From Streptomyces sp. NBC_00461 (GTDB taxonomy: Bacteria; Actinomycetota; Actinomycetes; Streptomycetales; Streptomycetaceae): a stretch of 64,000 nucleotides of DNA. The notes under the pieces are model-generated. The model saw only the letters and a list, made by a program, of their open reading frames with translations. It ran no database searches and was not told the DNA's origin. The position numbers were made by a program, and so were the translations under genes. Below are positions 33,695 to 42,400 of the stretch, piece by piece (position 1 is the stretch's first letter; every line of letters starts with the position of its first letter). Location: assembly GCF_036013935.1 (NCBI RefSeq), contig NZ_CP107902.1:8837001-8901000 (forward strand), written 5' to 3'.

Positions 33695-33925
33695 CTAGTA
33701 GTACCCCTTCGCCCCGTCAGGCAGCTCCCTCACGATGTCCGCGTGCCCCGCGTGCCGTCCGGTCTCCTCGACGAGATGGATGAGCACCCAGCGGAGGCCG
33801 GCGTTGCCGGACCGGCAGTCGGGGTGGCGGCCGACGTCATCCAAAGCGGCCGCGGCCACGATCTCGTTGCTTCGAGCGCACTGGGCCTCGTACGACGCAC
33901 ACGCGCGGCCGGGAGTGCGCCCCAT
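33695..33925 (-). pseudogene. Truncated DinB-like/DUF664 protein (C-terminal fragment)
   Basis: A 76-residue frame whose C-terminus matches the mycothiol-dependent DinB/DUF664 family ending (LRWVLIHLVEETGRHAGHADIVRE..DGAKGYY). The family is usually about 165 residues, so the N-terminal half is missing; no continuation is visible before the SDR gene at 33964. Its TAG stop uses the CTAG at the IS junction. Confidence 0.7.
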
Positions 33926-33963
33926 CGCTTCGAGGGAACCGGATGCGCACCACCGGCCGTCGT

Positions 33964-34701
33964 TCAGGCCCGGGTGTAGCCGCCGTCGGCGAAGAGTTCG
34001 GCGCCGGTGACGAACGACGAGGCGTCCGAAGCCAGGAAGAGGGCGGCCTCGGCGATTTCCTCGGCGTCGGCCAGTCGTCCCAGTGGCACGACGGCCTCGG
34101 CGAACCGGTCGACGTCCGGCCCCGCGGCGCGCAGCAGGGCAGGGGTCCGCGTGGGTCCCGGGCTGAGGACGTTGACCCGGAATCGACGCTCTCGCGATTG
34201 CCGGGCCCAGTTGTGCACGAGGTTGCTCAACGCTGCCTTCGAGGCGCTGTAGACCTCGAGGTGCTCATTGGGGCGCACGCTGTTGCTTGAGCCGATGACC
34301 AGGATGGAGGCGTTCTCCGCCAGCAGCGGAAGCGCCTTCTGGACGGTGAATAGTGGGCCCTTGACGTTGACGGCGAGTGTCAGGTCGACGTTCGCCTCGG
34401 TGTGGGCGCCGAGTGCGGCGTCCGCGACGATTCCCGCGTTGGCCACCAGCACGTCGATGCGTCCGGCCTCCTCGCGGACTCGCGCGTAGAGCGCGTCCAG
34501 GTCGGCCAGGATCGAGACGTCGGATCGTACGCCGGTGGCCGCAGGACCCATCTCCTTGACTGCCGCTTCGAGGCGGTCGATGTCCCGGCCGGTCACGAAG
34601 ACCCGTGCGCCCTCCCGGACGAAGCGGTGGGCGATGGCCAGCCCGATCCCGCTGGTCCCTCCGGTGATCACGGCCACCTTCTCCTGCAGCACGCCTGGCA
34701 T
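33964..34701 (-). CDS. Short-chain dehydrogenase/reductase
   Basis: A 245-residue SDR with TGGTSGIGLAIA, NAGIVADAALG and YSASKAA. AAGGGG precedes the ATG at 34701; a longer frame upstream runs through the operator and is not used. It is divergent from a TetR gene, 84 bp apart. SDR/TetR pairs of this type usually form a self-contained response to a small electrophile or ketone. It lies beyond the IS and has no island operator. Confidence 0.87.
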   Translation of the reverse strand: MPGVLQEKVAVITGGTSGIGLAIAHRFVREGARVFVTGRDIDRLEAAVKEMGPAATGVRSDVSILADLDALYARVREEAGRIDVLVANAGIVADAALGAHTEANVDLTLAVNVKGPLFTVQKALPLLAENASILVIGSSNSVRPNEHLEVYSASKAALSNLVHNWARQSRERRFRVNVLSPGPTRTPALLRAAGPDVDRFAEAVVPLGRLADAEEIAEAALFLASDASSFVTGAELFADGGYTRA

Positions 34702-34723
34702 GTCGAACCCCTTCAGTTGTGGA

Positions 34724-34758
34724 ATGGATCGTCCATAACATAGCCAGTAATGGACGAT
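34724..34758. promoter_or_regulatory. Inverted-repeat operator between SDR and TetR genes
   Basis: ATCGTCCAT (34728-34736) and ATGGACGAT (34750-34758) are perfect inverted repeats 13 bp apart. The left copy extends to a palindrome ATGGATCGTCCAT (34724-34736). Placed between the divergent genes, it is the likely binding site of the TetR protein. Confidence 0.65.
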
Positions 34759-34785
34759 CGAGTCAAGAATGGATAGGCTGAGACC

Positions 34786-35427
34786 ATGCCGAGACCACGC
34801 GCATTCGACGAACGCCAAGTCCTGGAGCGGGCCCGGGAACAGTTCTGGGCGACCGGCTATGCAGGAACCCGGATGGACGACATCGCCCAGGCGACCGGCC
34901 TGGGCAAGGGCAGCCTGTACGGCGCATTCGGCGACAAGGGCAAGCTGTTCCACCGCGTGTTTGGCGACTGGTGCACCGCAGTCGTTGAGGTGGCCGAAGG
35001 GCGGCTGGCAGGTGGCCCGGACGCAGAGGCCTTGGCCCGGCTGTCGGGATACGTGCACCTAATGGCGGAGAACACCGCCTCCGACACCGAGCGCCGCGGG
35101 TGCCTGTTGGCCAAGGGCGCGGCGGAACTGGCCCAGCACGATCCGACGGTCGCCGGACGGTCGGCCGAGACCATGACGGCACTGCTGACCCTGCTGCGGA
35201 CAGAGATCAGCGCAGCCCAGCGCCACGGCGACATCGATAGCGCTGCGGATCCGGAGCGGTTGGCGGCACTGCTGCTGACGGTGGTCCGCGGTATCGAGGC
35301 GGTAGGCAAGGCCGGCCTGGCCCCGGAGACGCTGCGGAACATTGCAGACACCGCACTGGCGGTCCTGCCCATGCCCGAGGGGCAGAAACGCCTCGCAAGC
35401 GGGCGCAGTCCGGCCCGCGAGAACTAA
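34786..35427 (+). CDS. TetR-family regulator (AcrR-like)
   Basis: A 213-residue TetR protein, MPRPRAFDERQVLERAREQFWATGY with helix-turn-helix IAQATGLGKGSLYGAFGDKGKLF, and a conserved RGCLLAKGAAELA in the ligand domain, typical of the YxaF/LmrA-like group. It is divergent from the SDR at 33964 with an inverted-repeat operator between, so it is a probable local repressor. Confidence 0.87.
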   Translation: MPRPRAFDERQVLERAREQFWATGYAGTRMDDIAQATGLGKGSLYGAFGDKGKLFHRVFGDWCTAVVEVAEGRLAGGPDAEALARLSGYVHLMAENTASDTERRGCLLAKGAAELAQHDPTVAGRSAETMTALLTLLRTEISAAQRHGDIDSAADPERLAALLLTVVRGIEAVGKAGLAPETLRNIADTALAVLPMPEGQKRLASGRSPAREN

Positions 35428-35489
35428 CTTGGTGCCATCACGGCCACATGATCCGCCGGACGGGCCCTAGCTAGAGGAGCGGGCGCGCC

Positions 35490-37217
35490 TCACGACCGGC
35501 TGCCCCGCGGGGGCGTGCGCAGGGCGAGGAGGGCGACATCGTCCTTGCCGGGTGGCTGTACGCGGCGCAGGAGCTGGTCGGTGAAGGAAGCCAGGGGGCG
35601 GTGGGCGAGGGCGGCGGCGTGTTGCCGTAGCTGGTTCAGGCCCTCGTCGAGGGTGTGGCCGGGGGCTTCGATGAGGCCGTCCGTGTACAGGAGCAGGGTG
35701 GACTCGGGCGGCAGGAGGATGGTGGCGTCGGGACGCGGTGTGGTGACCCCGGTGCCCAGCATGAGACCGTGGCCGTCGGTCAGGTAGTGCGCCAAACCAT
35801 TGCGGGCGATGAGCAGGGGTGGGGGGTGGCCCGCGTTGGTCCAGGTCAGCTGCCAGTGCCCGTCCCCGGTGTCGGTCACCCGGCCGAGGACGAGGGTGGC
35901 CATGGTGACGTCGGTGATGCGCATGATCGCCCCGTCGAGCCGTTCGACGATCCGGCTGGGGGGTTCCAGCTGGGACCAGGCGTAGGCGCGGAGCATGTTG
36001 CGCAGCTGGGCCATGCCGGCCGCGGCCTCCAGGTCGTGGCCGACTACGTCACCGATGGCCAGGGCGGTGGAGCCGTCGGAGAGAGTGAAGGCGTCGTACC
36101 AGTCGCCGCCGACCTGGGAGGCGTCCGGGGCGGGCAGGTAGCGGACGGTCATCTGCAGTCCGGGCACGCGCGGCATCTGGGGCAGCAGGTGGTTCTGCAT
36201 GGTTTCGGCGACCTTGCGCTGGCGCTGGTAGAGACGCGCGTTGTCCAGGGCGAGGCCGGCACGGCGGGCGATGTCCTCGATCAGGGGAAGGTCGGTGGTG
36301 GCGAAGTCCCCCGGCTTCTTGGCGCGGCCCAGGGTGAGGGCTCCCAGGACCGCGCGGGTACTGCGGATGGGGGCGATGGCCGCGGAGTGGATGCCGGTGG
36401 CCTCGAACAGACGACGCTGCTCGACGGCGATACCGGAATCCGGAACTCCCTGGTAGGTCTCGGGTCCGGCCAAGGTGGAGGCGATGCCGCGCAGGGCCCG
36501 GGACAGAGGCATCGGCGACTCCTCCGGCACCGGTGGCATGGGGCCCTCCAGGTCCTCGTGGGACGTCAGTGTGCCCCCCTCGGCTTCGACCACGGTGGTG
36601 CGCCAGACCTCGTCCCGTTCGGTGATCAGATCGATGACGACCCAGTCGGCCAGCCGGGGCACGACCAGCGTCACCAGCCGCCGCAGCGCCTCGTCGGCGT
36701 CGAGGGTGGAGGTCAGCTGGGTGGTGGTCTCGGCCAGCAGAGCCAGTCGTTGGAGTTCGCTCAGCGGCGGCGCGGCCTGTTCCGGACGAAGATCGGGCCG
36801 GTGTTCCTGACCAGGGACGTGGAAGACGACGAGCGTGCCGGTGCCGTGGCCTTCGAAGGCGTACGACGTGATCAGCCAGGAGATGCGGAGCAGGGAGCCG
36901 TCGGCGTGGGCGAAGTAGTCCTCGTCGGCCTGGGCGGGACGTCCGTCGTGGAACGCCTGGCGCATGCTGCACTGGCTCGCGGGCAGCGGCTGACCCTGGG
37001 GCCCGCGGTGCAGCAGGTCGTGGGCGTCGTGGCCGACGAGGTCCGCGGCGGGCCGGCCCAGCAGGTGTGTGGCGCGGCTGTTGGCGGCAACGATATGGCC
37101 CTGCTCGTCCACGACGTAGGCCCCGGCCCCGATGGCCTCCAGCGCTTCGGCGACCCCGGCGGGCGGAAGGTGGGGAGGCTGCCTCTGGTCGGTGTCGGTG
37201 CTCTCGGCTGCTGCCAT
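35490..37217 (-). CDS. PAS-GAF-PP2C (SpoIIE-type) phosphatase
   Basis: A 575-residue signalling phosphatase. A PAS domain (about 20-140, VVDEQGHIVAANSRATHLLGR) is followed by a GAF domain (about 175-330) and a SpoIIE/RsbU PP2C domain (about 350-570) with GGDWYDAF and GDVVGHDLEAAAGMAQLR metal-binding Asp motifs. It would dephosphorylate an anti-anti-sigma factor in response to a sensed signal. The ATG at 37217, after GCGAGGAC, is preferred over a longer Arg-rich upstream frame. An anti-sigma-type ATPase lies next upstream on the same strand. Confidence 0.88.
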   Translation of the reverse strand: MAAAESTDTDQRQPPHLPPAGVAEALEAIGAGAYVVDEQGHIVAANSRATHLLGRPAADLVGHDAHDLLHRGPQGQPLPASQCSMRQAFHDGRPAQADEDYFAHADGSLLRISWLITSYAFEGHGTGTLVVFHVPGQEHRPDLRPEQAAPPLSELQRLALLAETTTQLTSTLDADEALRRLVTLVVPRLADWVVIDLITERDEVWRTTVVEAEGGTLTSHEDLEGPMPPVPEESPMPLSRALRGIASTLAGPETYQGVPDSGIAVEQRRLFEATGIHSAAIAPIRSTRAVLGALTLGRAKKPGDFATTDLPLIEDIARRAGLALDNARLYQRQRKVAETMQNHLLPQMPRVPGLQMTVRYLPAPDASQVGGDWYDAFTLSDGSTALAIGDVVGHDLEAAAGMAQLRNMLRAYAWSQLEPPSRIVERLDGAIMRITDVTMATLVLGRVTDTGDGHWQLTWTNAGHPPPLLIARNGLAHYLTDGHGLMLGTGVTTPRPDATILLPPESTLLLYTDGLIEAPGHTLDEGLNQLRQHAAALAHRPLASFTDQLLRRVQPPGKDDVALLALRTPPRGSRS

Positions 37218-37537
37218 GTCCTCGCCTCGCCTCCTGCGTGATCGACTGTTGCCCCGGGCGCCGCTCCTACGGTCGTCGTCGCCTGCCGTCCTCACGTGCC
37301 TGGTTTCCCGTATGCCCCGTTGCCCGCGGAGAATCCGCACCATCCGGTGCCTCGGACGGTCCGCACCCGGAGCGGGCCGGCGGGCGCCGAGGGTGGCGGG
37401 CGGGTGCAGGCTGGGCATCGCCCACTGGGAGACCGGCGAGCCGCCCCGGATCGCTGCCCCACTCGGGCCATCCAGTCCAGCGCACCGCCGCTGTCGCCGA
37501 CGGGCACGGGAACCGTGCCCGTCGGTGCCCGACCGCA
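37218..37537. other. Gene-free interval
   Basis: About 320 bp between the phosphatase start and the end of the anti-sigma-like gene. Apart from the hairpin at 37497-37525, I see no gene; all open frames here are Arg/Pro/Ala-rich and look like GC noise. It should contain the phosphatase promoter, which I could not pinpoint. Confidence 0.5.
37497..37525. terminator. Hairpin after the anti-sigma-like gene
   Basis: A perfect 13-bp stem (37497-37509 with 37513-37525) with a GAA loop, 13 bp beyond the stop of the minus-strand ATPase gene at 37538. Confidence 0.7.
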
Positions 37538-38017
37538 TCACGAACTCCCGTGCGCCGGACCCGCCTGACGGGGGCGCGGCTGATCGGGGACCAGGCGCAC
37601 GCGAGCGGTGACCTGCTTTCCCCCAGGGCGCGCGGCGGTGTCGAACCGGTCGCAGAGGGCGCGCACGAGGTGCAGCCCGTGGCCGCCGACACGCTGCCGA
37701 TCACGCGGCTGTGCCACGGGTTGCTCGCGGGACGTGTCCCACACGGTGACGGACAGGTCGGTGGCGGACAGCTCCAGAACCAGACCGCAGGGCCCCGGAG
37801 CGTGCAGCATCGCGTTCGTCAGCAACTCGCTGATCACCAGCTGCGCGTCCATGACCGTCGAGGACGGCAGCGGTACGTGGCCCAGGCGGGCGGCGCGGTC
37901 CAGGAGGGCCTGGAGCGCACGACGCCCGTCCACCGCGCGCGCAGCGCCCTCGGCGAAGGCCACGCTGAAGCGCAGTGTTCGGTTCCCAGCCACGCGATGC
38001 TCATCTGCCGATCCCAT
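37538..38017 (-). CDS. Anti-sigma-factor-type ATPase (RsbW/HATPase_c)
   Basis: A 159-residue GHKL ATPase with N-box ELLTNAMLHAPG, the G1-like VWDTSRE and the G2 region GGHGLHLVRALCDR. This is the typical Streptomyces serine-kinase/anti-sigma family that works with anti-anti-sigma proteins and PP2C phosphatases such as those at 35490 and 39307. ATG 38017 is chosen because the upstream extension to 38161 is Arg-rich and overlaps the next gene; no clear ribosome site is seen. Confidence 0.82.
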   Translation of the reverse strand: MGSADEHRVAGNRTLRFSVAFAEGAARAVDGRRALQALLDRAARLGHVPLPSSTVMDAQLVISELLTNAMLHAPGPCGLVLELSATDLSVTVWDTSREQPVAQPRDRQRVGGHGLHLVRALCDRFDTAARPGGKQVTARVRLVPDQPRPRQAGPAHGSS

Positions 38018-38126
38018 GTGATGAAGTCGATGCACCGTCCGGATACCCCTCACCGGGAAAGCCAGGCGCCGGGCCCCGAGGCGCGTGTGCCGCCGACCGG
38101 ACGCCCCACTCTCGCGCCCCACCTGC

Positions 38127-38720
38127 TCAGCCCAGACCGGGCGACGGCTTGCCTCCCGCAACGTGCGCCGGTGTCGACCGCGGTGACGCGGCGGGGGAGA
38201 GCAGCGCCGAGGTGGCCCTGGCGTGCAGGGAGTCCAGTACCTTGATCTGCCGCTCCGCCCGCCGCAGCAGCTCCTTCAGCCGGGCGGAGTCCAGGCGCTG
38301 CTCCTCCGCGGAGGCCGACAGCAGAGTGCGCCAGAGCATCGACTTGCCGCCGACGCCCGTGCGTATGGCTTCGAGCTCGATCAGCACCGTGAGACCGGAA
38401 CGACGCACCAGACGGCCATTGGGCTTCACCCGTGCGAGCTTCTCGCCCAGCCATGCCCCGTAGACCTTGTATCGCCTCGTGGGGACGTTCAGGTCCGCCA
38501 TCAACCTGAGCAGGGCCTGCCGGTCCTGGGAGATCTCCGTCGCCAGGCTCCGCAGTTCCGGGCCGTAGACCGAATCGCCGTGCTCCTGGACCATGCGGTG
38601 CACCAGTTCGGCACCGCCCGTCGCGCCCGCCAGGTGGTCGTTGAGATAGATGCCGAGGATTCTCCGCGACCCGTTACCCTCGCCGGGATTTCGTACGGGA
38701 GCATTCACGGGAGTATTCAT
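38127..38720 (-). CDS. Conserved hypothetical helical protein
   Basis: A 197-residue, mostly helical protein (LAGATGGAELVHRMVQEHG; ISQDRQALLRLMADLNVP; SARLKELLRRAERQIKVLDSLHARA). It resembles ferritin-like/bundle proteins of unknown role that are common in Streptomyces near stress regulators. GAGGAAGACG precedes the ATG at 38720. The C-terminal 25 residues are Pro/Ser-rich and disordered. Confidence 0.75.
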   Translation of the reverse strand: MNTPVNAPVRNPGEGNGSRRILGIYLNDHLAGATGGAELVHRMVQEHGDSVYGPELRSLATEISQDRQALLRLMADLNVPTRRYKVYGAWLGEKLARVKPNGRLVRRSGLTVLIELEAIRTGVGGKSMLWRTLLSASAEEQRLDSARLKELLRRAERQIKVLDSLHARATSALLSPAASPRSTPAHVAGGKPSPGLG

Positions 38721-38778
38721 CGTCTTCCTCCGCGCTCCGGGGTTTCTGGACGATGAGCGAGTGCCCCTGTCGGCGCGG

Positions 38779-39157
38779 TCAACCGCGTGGTTCGGTGCCA
38801 GGATCGCGAGCGCCGAGCACGAACTCGGCAGGCCAGAGCTTCTGCACCACCTTGCTCAGCAGCGGGTGACCGGACTCGACCACCTCGCAGTAGCGCATCG
38901 ATCCGTCCTCGTTGCTCTGCCGGCCTTCCAGGACGACAGGCGCGCGCAGCACCTCCTCGCCTCACGGCCCGATCGCGTCGCAGAGCAGACCCTCGAAGCG
39001 GTGTCCCGCCAAGGTGTCGGCGCACCCTCTCGACGAACTCCTCGATCACCGGGGCCCGGAGGTGGACCCAGGCCAGGTGGACCACGGTCCGTCCGTCGTC
39101 GAGTCGAACCGGGAGACGCACCTTGAGGAAGTTGCCGACTCCGTCCCGCGACCATGA
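38779..39157 (-). pseudogene. Decayed gene with frameshift and internal stop
   Basis: Three minus-strand segments in sequence read like real protein but in broken register. The first is SRDGVGNFLKVRLPVRLDD through VIEEFVERVRRH. After a frameshift comes HRFEGLLCDAIGP, then an in-frame TGA, then EVLRAPVVLEG, SNEDGSMRYCEVVESG, PLLSKVVQKLWPAEFV to a stop at 38779-38781. At least two lesions and no good start codon indicate a pseudogene of an unrecognised family of about 120 residues. Confidence 0.55.
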
Positions 39158-39306
39158 TCACCGGCCCTGGACGCCCGCCGGGCCGTCGACCGGCACCCTT
39201 GATGGCCGGGCCGCGGGGTGGGCGGCGCACGACCGGCCGAGCCCGCGCGGTCCCGCCGACAGCGGTCGCAGCACAGGCGGGACATCGAGCGCCGGTGCCG
39301 CCGTCG

Positions 39307-40536
39307 TCACAGGCGGACGACGATCAGGGCGATGTCGTCGCGAGCTCCGCCGGACAGGCCGAGGCGGGCCAGCAGGGAGTCCGCGAGGCGTTGCGGGGAC
39401 TGGGTGCTGCAGTGGCCGAGGACTTCGAGCAGGCGGGCCAGCCCTGCCTCGATGTCCTCGTCGCGGCGCTCGATCAGGCCGTCGGTGTAGAGCACGAGGG
39501 TGTCGCCGGGGGCGTACGGCTGGCCGGCCTGGGGACGGGGGACATGGTCGGGGCGGGCGCCCAGGGGCGGGTCGGTGGCCTTGTCGAGGAGCTCGCAGCT
39601 GCCGTCGGGGTGCACCAGGACGGGTGGCGGGTGGCCGGCGCTGCTGTAGATGATCAGGTGACTGCGGGGGTCGATCAGGGCCTTGGCGACGGTGGTGTTC
39701 AGCGCCCCCTCCACCGACCGGGCGTACAGTCCCAGGACCTCCAGGGCCTGGGCGGGACGCTCCAGCGCGCGGATGGCGGCACTCAGCGCGCTGCGCAGCA
39801 TGCCCATGACCGTGGCGGCCTCCAGCCCGTGGCCGACGACGTCACCGACGGCCACCGCGAAACGGCCGTCGGCCAGGTCGACGAGGTCGTACCAGTCGCC
39901 GCACACGTTCAGCGACCCGGCAGCGGGCAGGTAGCGCACCGCGACGTTCTTGTGCCGGACCAGATCCGGCGCCTGCAGCATCGCCTCCTGCAGCGCGACG
40001 GCCACCTCACGCTCCCGGGTATGGGCCAGCCGCAACTCCTCGTTCAGCCGCTGCAACTCGCGTGCCCGCGCATAGAGTTCGGCCTCCAACGCCTCCCGCT
40101 CGGTCAGCTGTTCCGTTGGCGGCCGCCGTCCGGCTGTGCGCGTCTGCACGAACGCGGTCACGTCCTCCACCCGGTGGATGATCCAGCGCACCTTTCCGTC
40201 CGAGCCGAGGATCGGCGTGTTGATCGGCGACCACCATCGCTCCTCGAACGCCCCGGCCGGGCCGCTCACGGGGATGTCGTACTTCTGCAACGCCATCGTG
40301 TCCGGTTCCCGCGCGGCCAGGACACGGTGCAGCGAGGCGCTGAGATTGCGCACGCCGTCGGCCTCCGGATCGGCCGGGTTGTCCGGGAAGGCGTCGAAGA
40401 TGTGCTGCCCGAGCAGGTCCTCGCGCGTGCGGCCGGTCGCCTCCAGGTAGGCCTGGTTGACCTCCACGATGACCAGGTCCGGGCCCAGTACGAGGTACGG
40501 GCTCGGCGTGGCGGCGAACAGCGCCGCGTAGTCCAT
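39307..40536 (-). CDS. PAS-PP2C (SpoIIE-type) phosphatase
   Basis: A 409-residue protein. A PAS domain (residues about 5-120: TPSPYLVLGPDLVIVEVNQAY, then WWSPINTPILGSDG), a coiled-coil linker (EALEAELYARARELQRLNEEL), and an RsbU-type PP2C domain with CGDWYDLVDL and GDVVGHGLEAATVM. The start could be ATG 40536, placing PAS at the N-terminus, or further upstream to 40644. It is probably another input to the partner-switching network of the anti-sigma-like protein at 37538. Confidence 0.87.
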   Translation of the reverse strand: MDYAALFAATPSPYLVLGPDLVIVEVNQAYLEATGRTREDLLGQHIFDAFPDNPADPEADGVRNLSASLHRVLAAREPDTMALQKYDIPVSGPAGAFEERWWSPINTPILGSDGKVRWIIHRVEDVTAFVQTRTAGRRPPTEQLTEREALEAELYARARELQRLNEELRLAHTREREVAVALQEAMLQAPDLVRHKNVAVRYLPAAGSLNVCGDWYDLVDLADGRFAVAVGDVVGHGLEAATVMGMLRSALSAAIRALERPAQALEVLGLYARSVEGALNTTVAKALIDPRSHLIIYSSAGHPPPVLVHPDGSCELLDKATDPPLGARPDHVPRPQAGQPYAPGDTLVLYTDGLIERRDEDIEAGLARLLEVLGHCSTQSPQRLADSLLARLGLSGGARDDIALIVVRL

Positions 40537-40733
40537 GTCCACCAGCGCCACCACCTCTGCACCCGGCACCGGCCCCACGCGCCCGGTCGGCGCCCACGGC
40601 TCCCGCCGCCCTCTCCAGAGTGCCCCCTCTGCGATCGCGAGCACCAGGCATAGGCACCGCGGGGGAGCCGCTCGGCCTTCGTCACCGGCCGATCGGCGCG
40701 TGAGGACACCGCAGTGTGGATACCCGGGAGCGC

Positions 40734-41861
40734 ATGACCCGAGATATCACATCCAGCCACCTCCATCGCAAGGCACGCCGTGACCCGCCACCCGATCGGG
40801 CCGACGAGCAGGCCGACGATCGGGCCGACGAGCAGGCCGACGATCGGGCCGAGCCGCGTTCGGATGCCCCCGAAGAGCGGTTCGGACCGGACCCGCAGGT
40901 GGAGCAGCGTGCCCCGGACACGCCCATCGACCTGCCCCGACGTTCGTGGGGCGCCGTGCTGAAAGGCAGCTTGCGGGAGTTCAAGGACGACGAGCTGACC
41001 GACCGCGCGGCGGCCCTGACGTACTACGGCGTCCTGTCCCTGTTCCCGGCCCTGCTGGTCCTGGTCTCCCTGCTGGGCCTGTCCGGCGCGTCGGCCACCG
41101 ACAAGGTGCTGACCAACCTCCGGCAGCTGGCCCCCGGCTCGGCCCGGGACATCCTCACGCGCGCGGTCGAACAGCTGCAGGGCGGCGGCGGCCTCGGCTC
41201 GGCCATGGCCGTCGTGGGCCTCGTCCTGGCGGTGTGGTCGGCCTCGGGCTACGTCGCGGCGTTCATCCGCACGTCCAACGCCGTCTACGACATGCCCGAG
41301 GGGCGCCCCGTCTGGAAGATCCTCCCCATCCGGGTCGGAGTCACCGTCGTGCTCATGGTGCTGGCCGTGGCCAGCGCGCTGATCGTCGTCTTCACCGGCG
41401 GTCTGGCCCGCCAGGCGGGCAAGGCGCTGGGCATCGGCGACACGGCCCTGACCGTCTGGTCGATCGCCAAGTGGCCCGTCCTGGTCGTCCTGGTCACGGT
41501 GATGATCGCGATCCTGTACTGGGCGAGCCCCAACGCCAAGGTACGCGGCTTCAAATGGATCACCCCGGGCAGCTTCCTGGCCCTGCTGATCTGGCTGATC
41601 GCCTCCGCGGGCTTCGCGTTCTACGTCGCCAACTTCGCCTCGTACAACAAGACTTACGGCACCATGGCGGGCGTCATCGTCTTCCTGGTCTGGCTGTGGA
41701 TCGGCAATCTGGCCCTGCTGCTCGGCCTGGAGTTCGACGCGGAGACCGCGCGGCAACGGGCCGTGGCAGGCGGGCATCCGCCCGGGGAGGAGCCGTACGT
41801 CACTCCTCGCGACACCCGCACATGGGACGACGAGGACCGGCGCCGCCTGGCCGGCCCCTGA
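40734..41861 (+). CDS. YihY/BrkB-family inner membrane protein
   Basis: A 375-residue membrane protein. The YihY core starts ELTDRAAALTYYGVLSLFPALL, with about six membrane segments and the C-terminal LGLEFDAETARQRA. The N-terminal about 80 residues are hydrophilic and contain an imperfect RADEQADD repeat encoded by 24-bp DNA repeats. The start is 40734 (ATG) or GTG 40716. Family members are linked to envelope integrity, but the substrate, if any, is unknown. Confidence 0.88.
   Translation: MTRDITSSHLHRKARRDPPPDRADEQADDRADEQADDRAEPRSDAPEERFGPDPQVEQRAPDTPIDLPRRSWGAVLKGSLREFKDDELTDRAAALTYYGVLSLFPALLVLVSLLGLSGASATDKVLTNLRQLAPGSARDILTRAVEQLQGGGGLGSAMAVVGLVLAVWSASGYVAAFIRTSNAVYDMPEGRPVWKILPIRVGVTVVLMVLAVASALIVVFTGGLARQAGKALGIGDTALTVWSIAKWPVLVVLVTVMIAILYWASPNAKVRGFKWITPGSFLALLIWLIASAGFAFYVANFASYNKTYGTMAGVIVFLVWLWIGNLALLLGLEFDAETARQRAVAGGHPPGEEPYVTPRDTRTWDDEDRRRLAGP
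40794..40852 (+). repeat. 24-bp tandem repeat inside the YihY-family gene
   Basis: Two exact 24-bp units (40794-40817, 40818-40841) and a partial third encode RADEQADD-like acidic repeats in the cytoplasmic tail. In-frame copy-number variation would change tail length only. Confidence 0.8.
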
Positions 41862-41914
41862 CCACCGCCGGCGGCATCCTTTCGCCTCCCCCACGCGGGT
41901 GCCTGATCACTGGT

Positions 41915-42400
41915 GGACCGACGCGGTGAGGCGTCGTAGTGCGCCGCCCAGCCGCGAGCGCGCCGCACGGTCGCGGCGTCCGCGCTCGGCCCGTAGGTCT
42001 CGTGGGAAAGTTCGGCGGCGCCGTCCGTCAACTGGATCCACGCGGCGGCCAGGTCGACGGCCGGGTCTCCGGCGAAGAGGTCGCCGAAGTCGATCACGCA
42101 GCAGAAGGCGCCGTTCGAGGTCAGGACGTTGGCCGGGTGCAGGTCGCCGTGCAGGGCCCGCGGGCGCCCCGTCGGGGGCAGGGCGGTGGAAGGCGGTCAG
42201 GAAGGCGGCCAGGGTGACGGCCGCCTCCCCTGCACGCGTCGCGGGGGCGCGGCCGGCGGGCTCGCCCGGTACCCAGGTGGTGACGAACCGTAATCTGCAG
42301 CGGAAGGCCGGGAGCGAGGGTGGGCCGTTCGGACTGCGAGGTCGTCGCCGAGCCGCCACACCTGGTGGCCCGTCGCGCGTGACCGCCTGGCGGGGGTCAG
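41915..42400 (-). pseudogene. Decayed aminoglycoside phosphotransferase-like gene
   Basis: Minus-strand pieces of an APH gene occur in order but in different frames: GHQVWRLGDDLAVR, then TTWVPGEPAGRAPATRAGEA and FLTAFHRPAPDGAP, then RALHGDLHPANVL and CVIDFGDLFAGDPAVDLAAAW. Both catalytic motifs (HGD, IDFGD) survive, but frameshifts and a deletion in the middle destroy the gene. It lies between the YihY and SDR genes. Confidence 0.7.

Larger units (their letters stand above)
32747..33695 (+). mobile_element. IS5-family (IS427-like) insertion sequence
   Basis: A 949-bp element with imperfect terminal inverted repeats: left GCTGTGTCCGGCGGATC, right (reverse complement) GCTCTCTCCGGTGGGTC, 13 of 17 matching. 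It is flanked by a TAG duplication (CTAG at 32743-32746 and 33695-33698), consistent with the TA-centred target of this group. It encodes two overlapping transposase frames. It marks the boundary between the catabolic island and the next region. Confidence 0.85.

Noticed and set aside
35655..37241. 528-codon plus-strand frame opposite the PAS-GAF-PP2C phosphatase
   Set aside because: Antisense mirror of a gene with clear domains; Gly/Val/Asp-rich and without motifs.
38018..38161. N-terminal extension of the anti-sigma-like protein to ATG 38161
   Set aside because: The extra residues are Arg-rich, overlap the next gene and have no family similarity.
40794..40852. CRISPR-like repeats
   Set aside because: Only two and a half directly adjacent 24-bp units without spacers, inside a coding frame.
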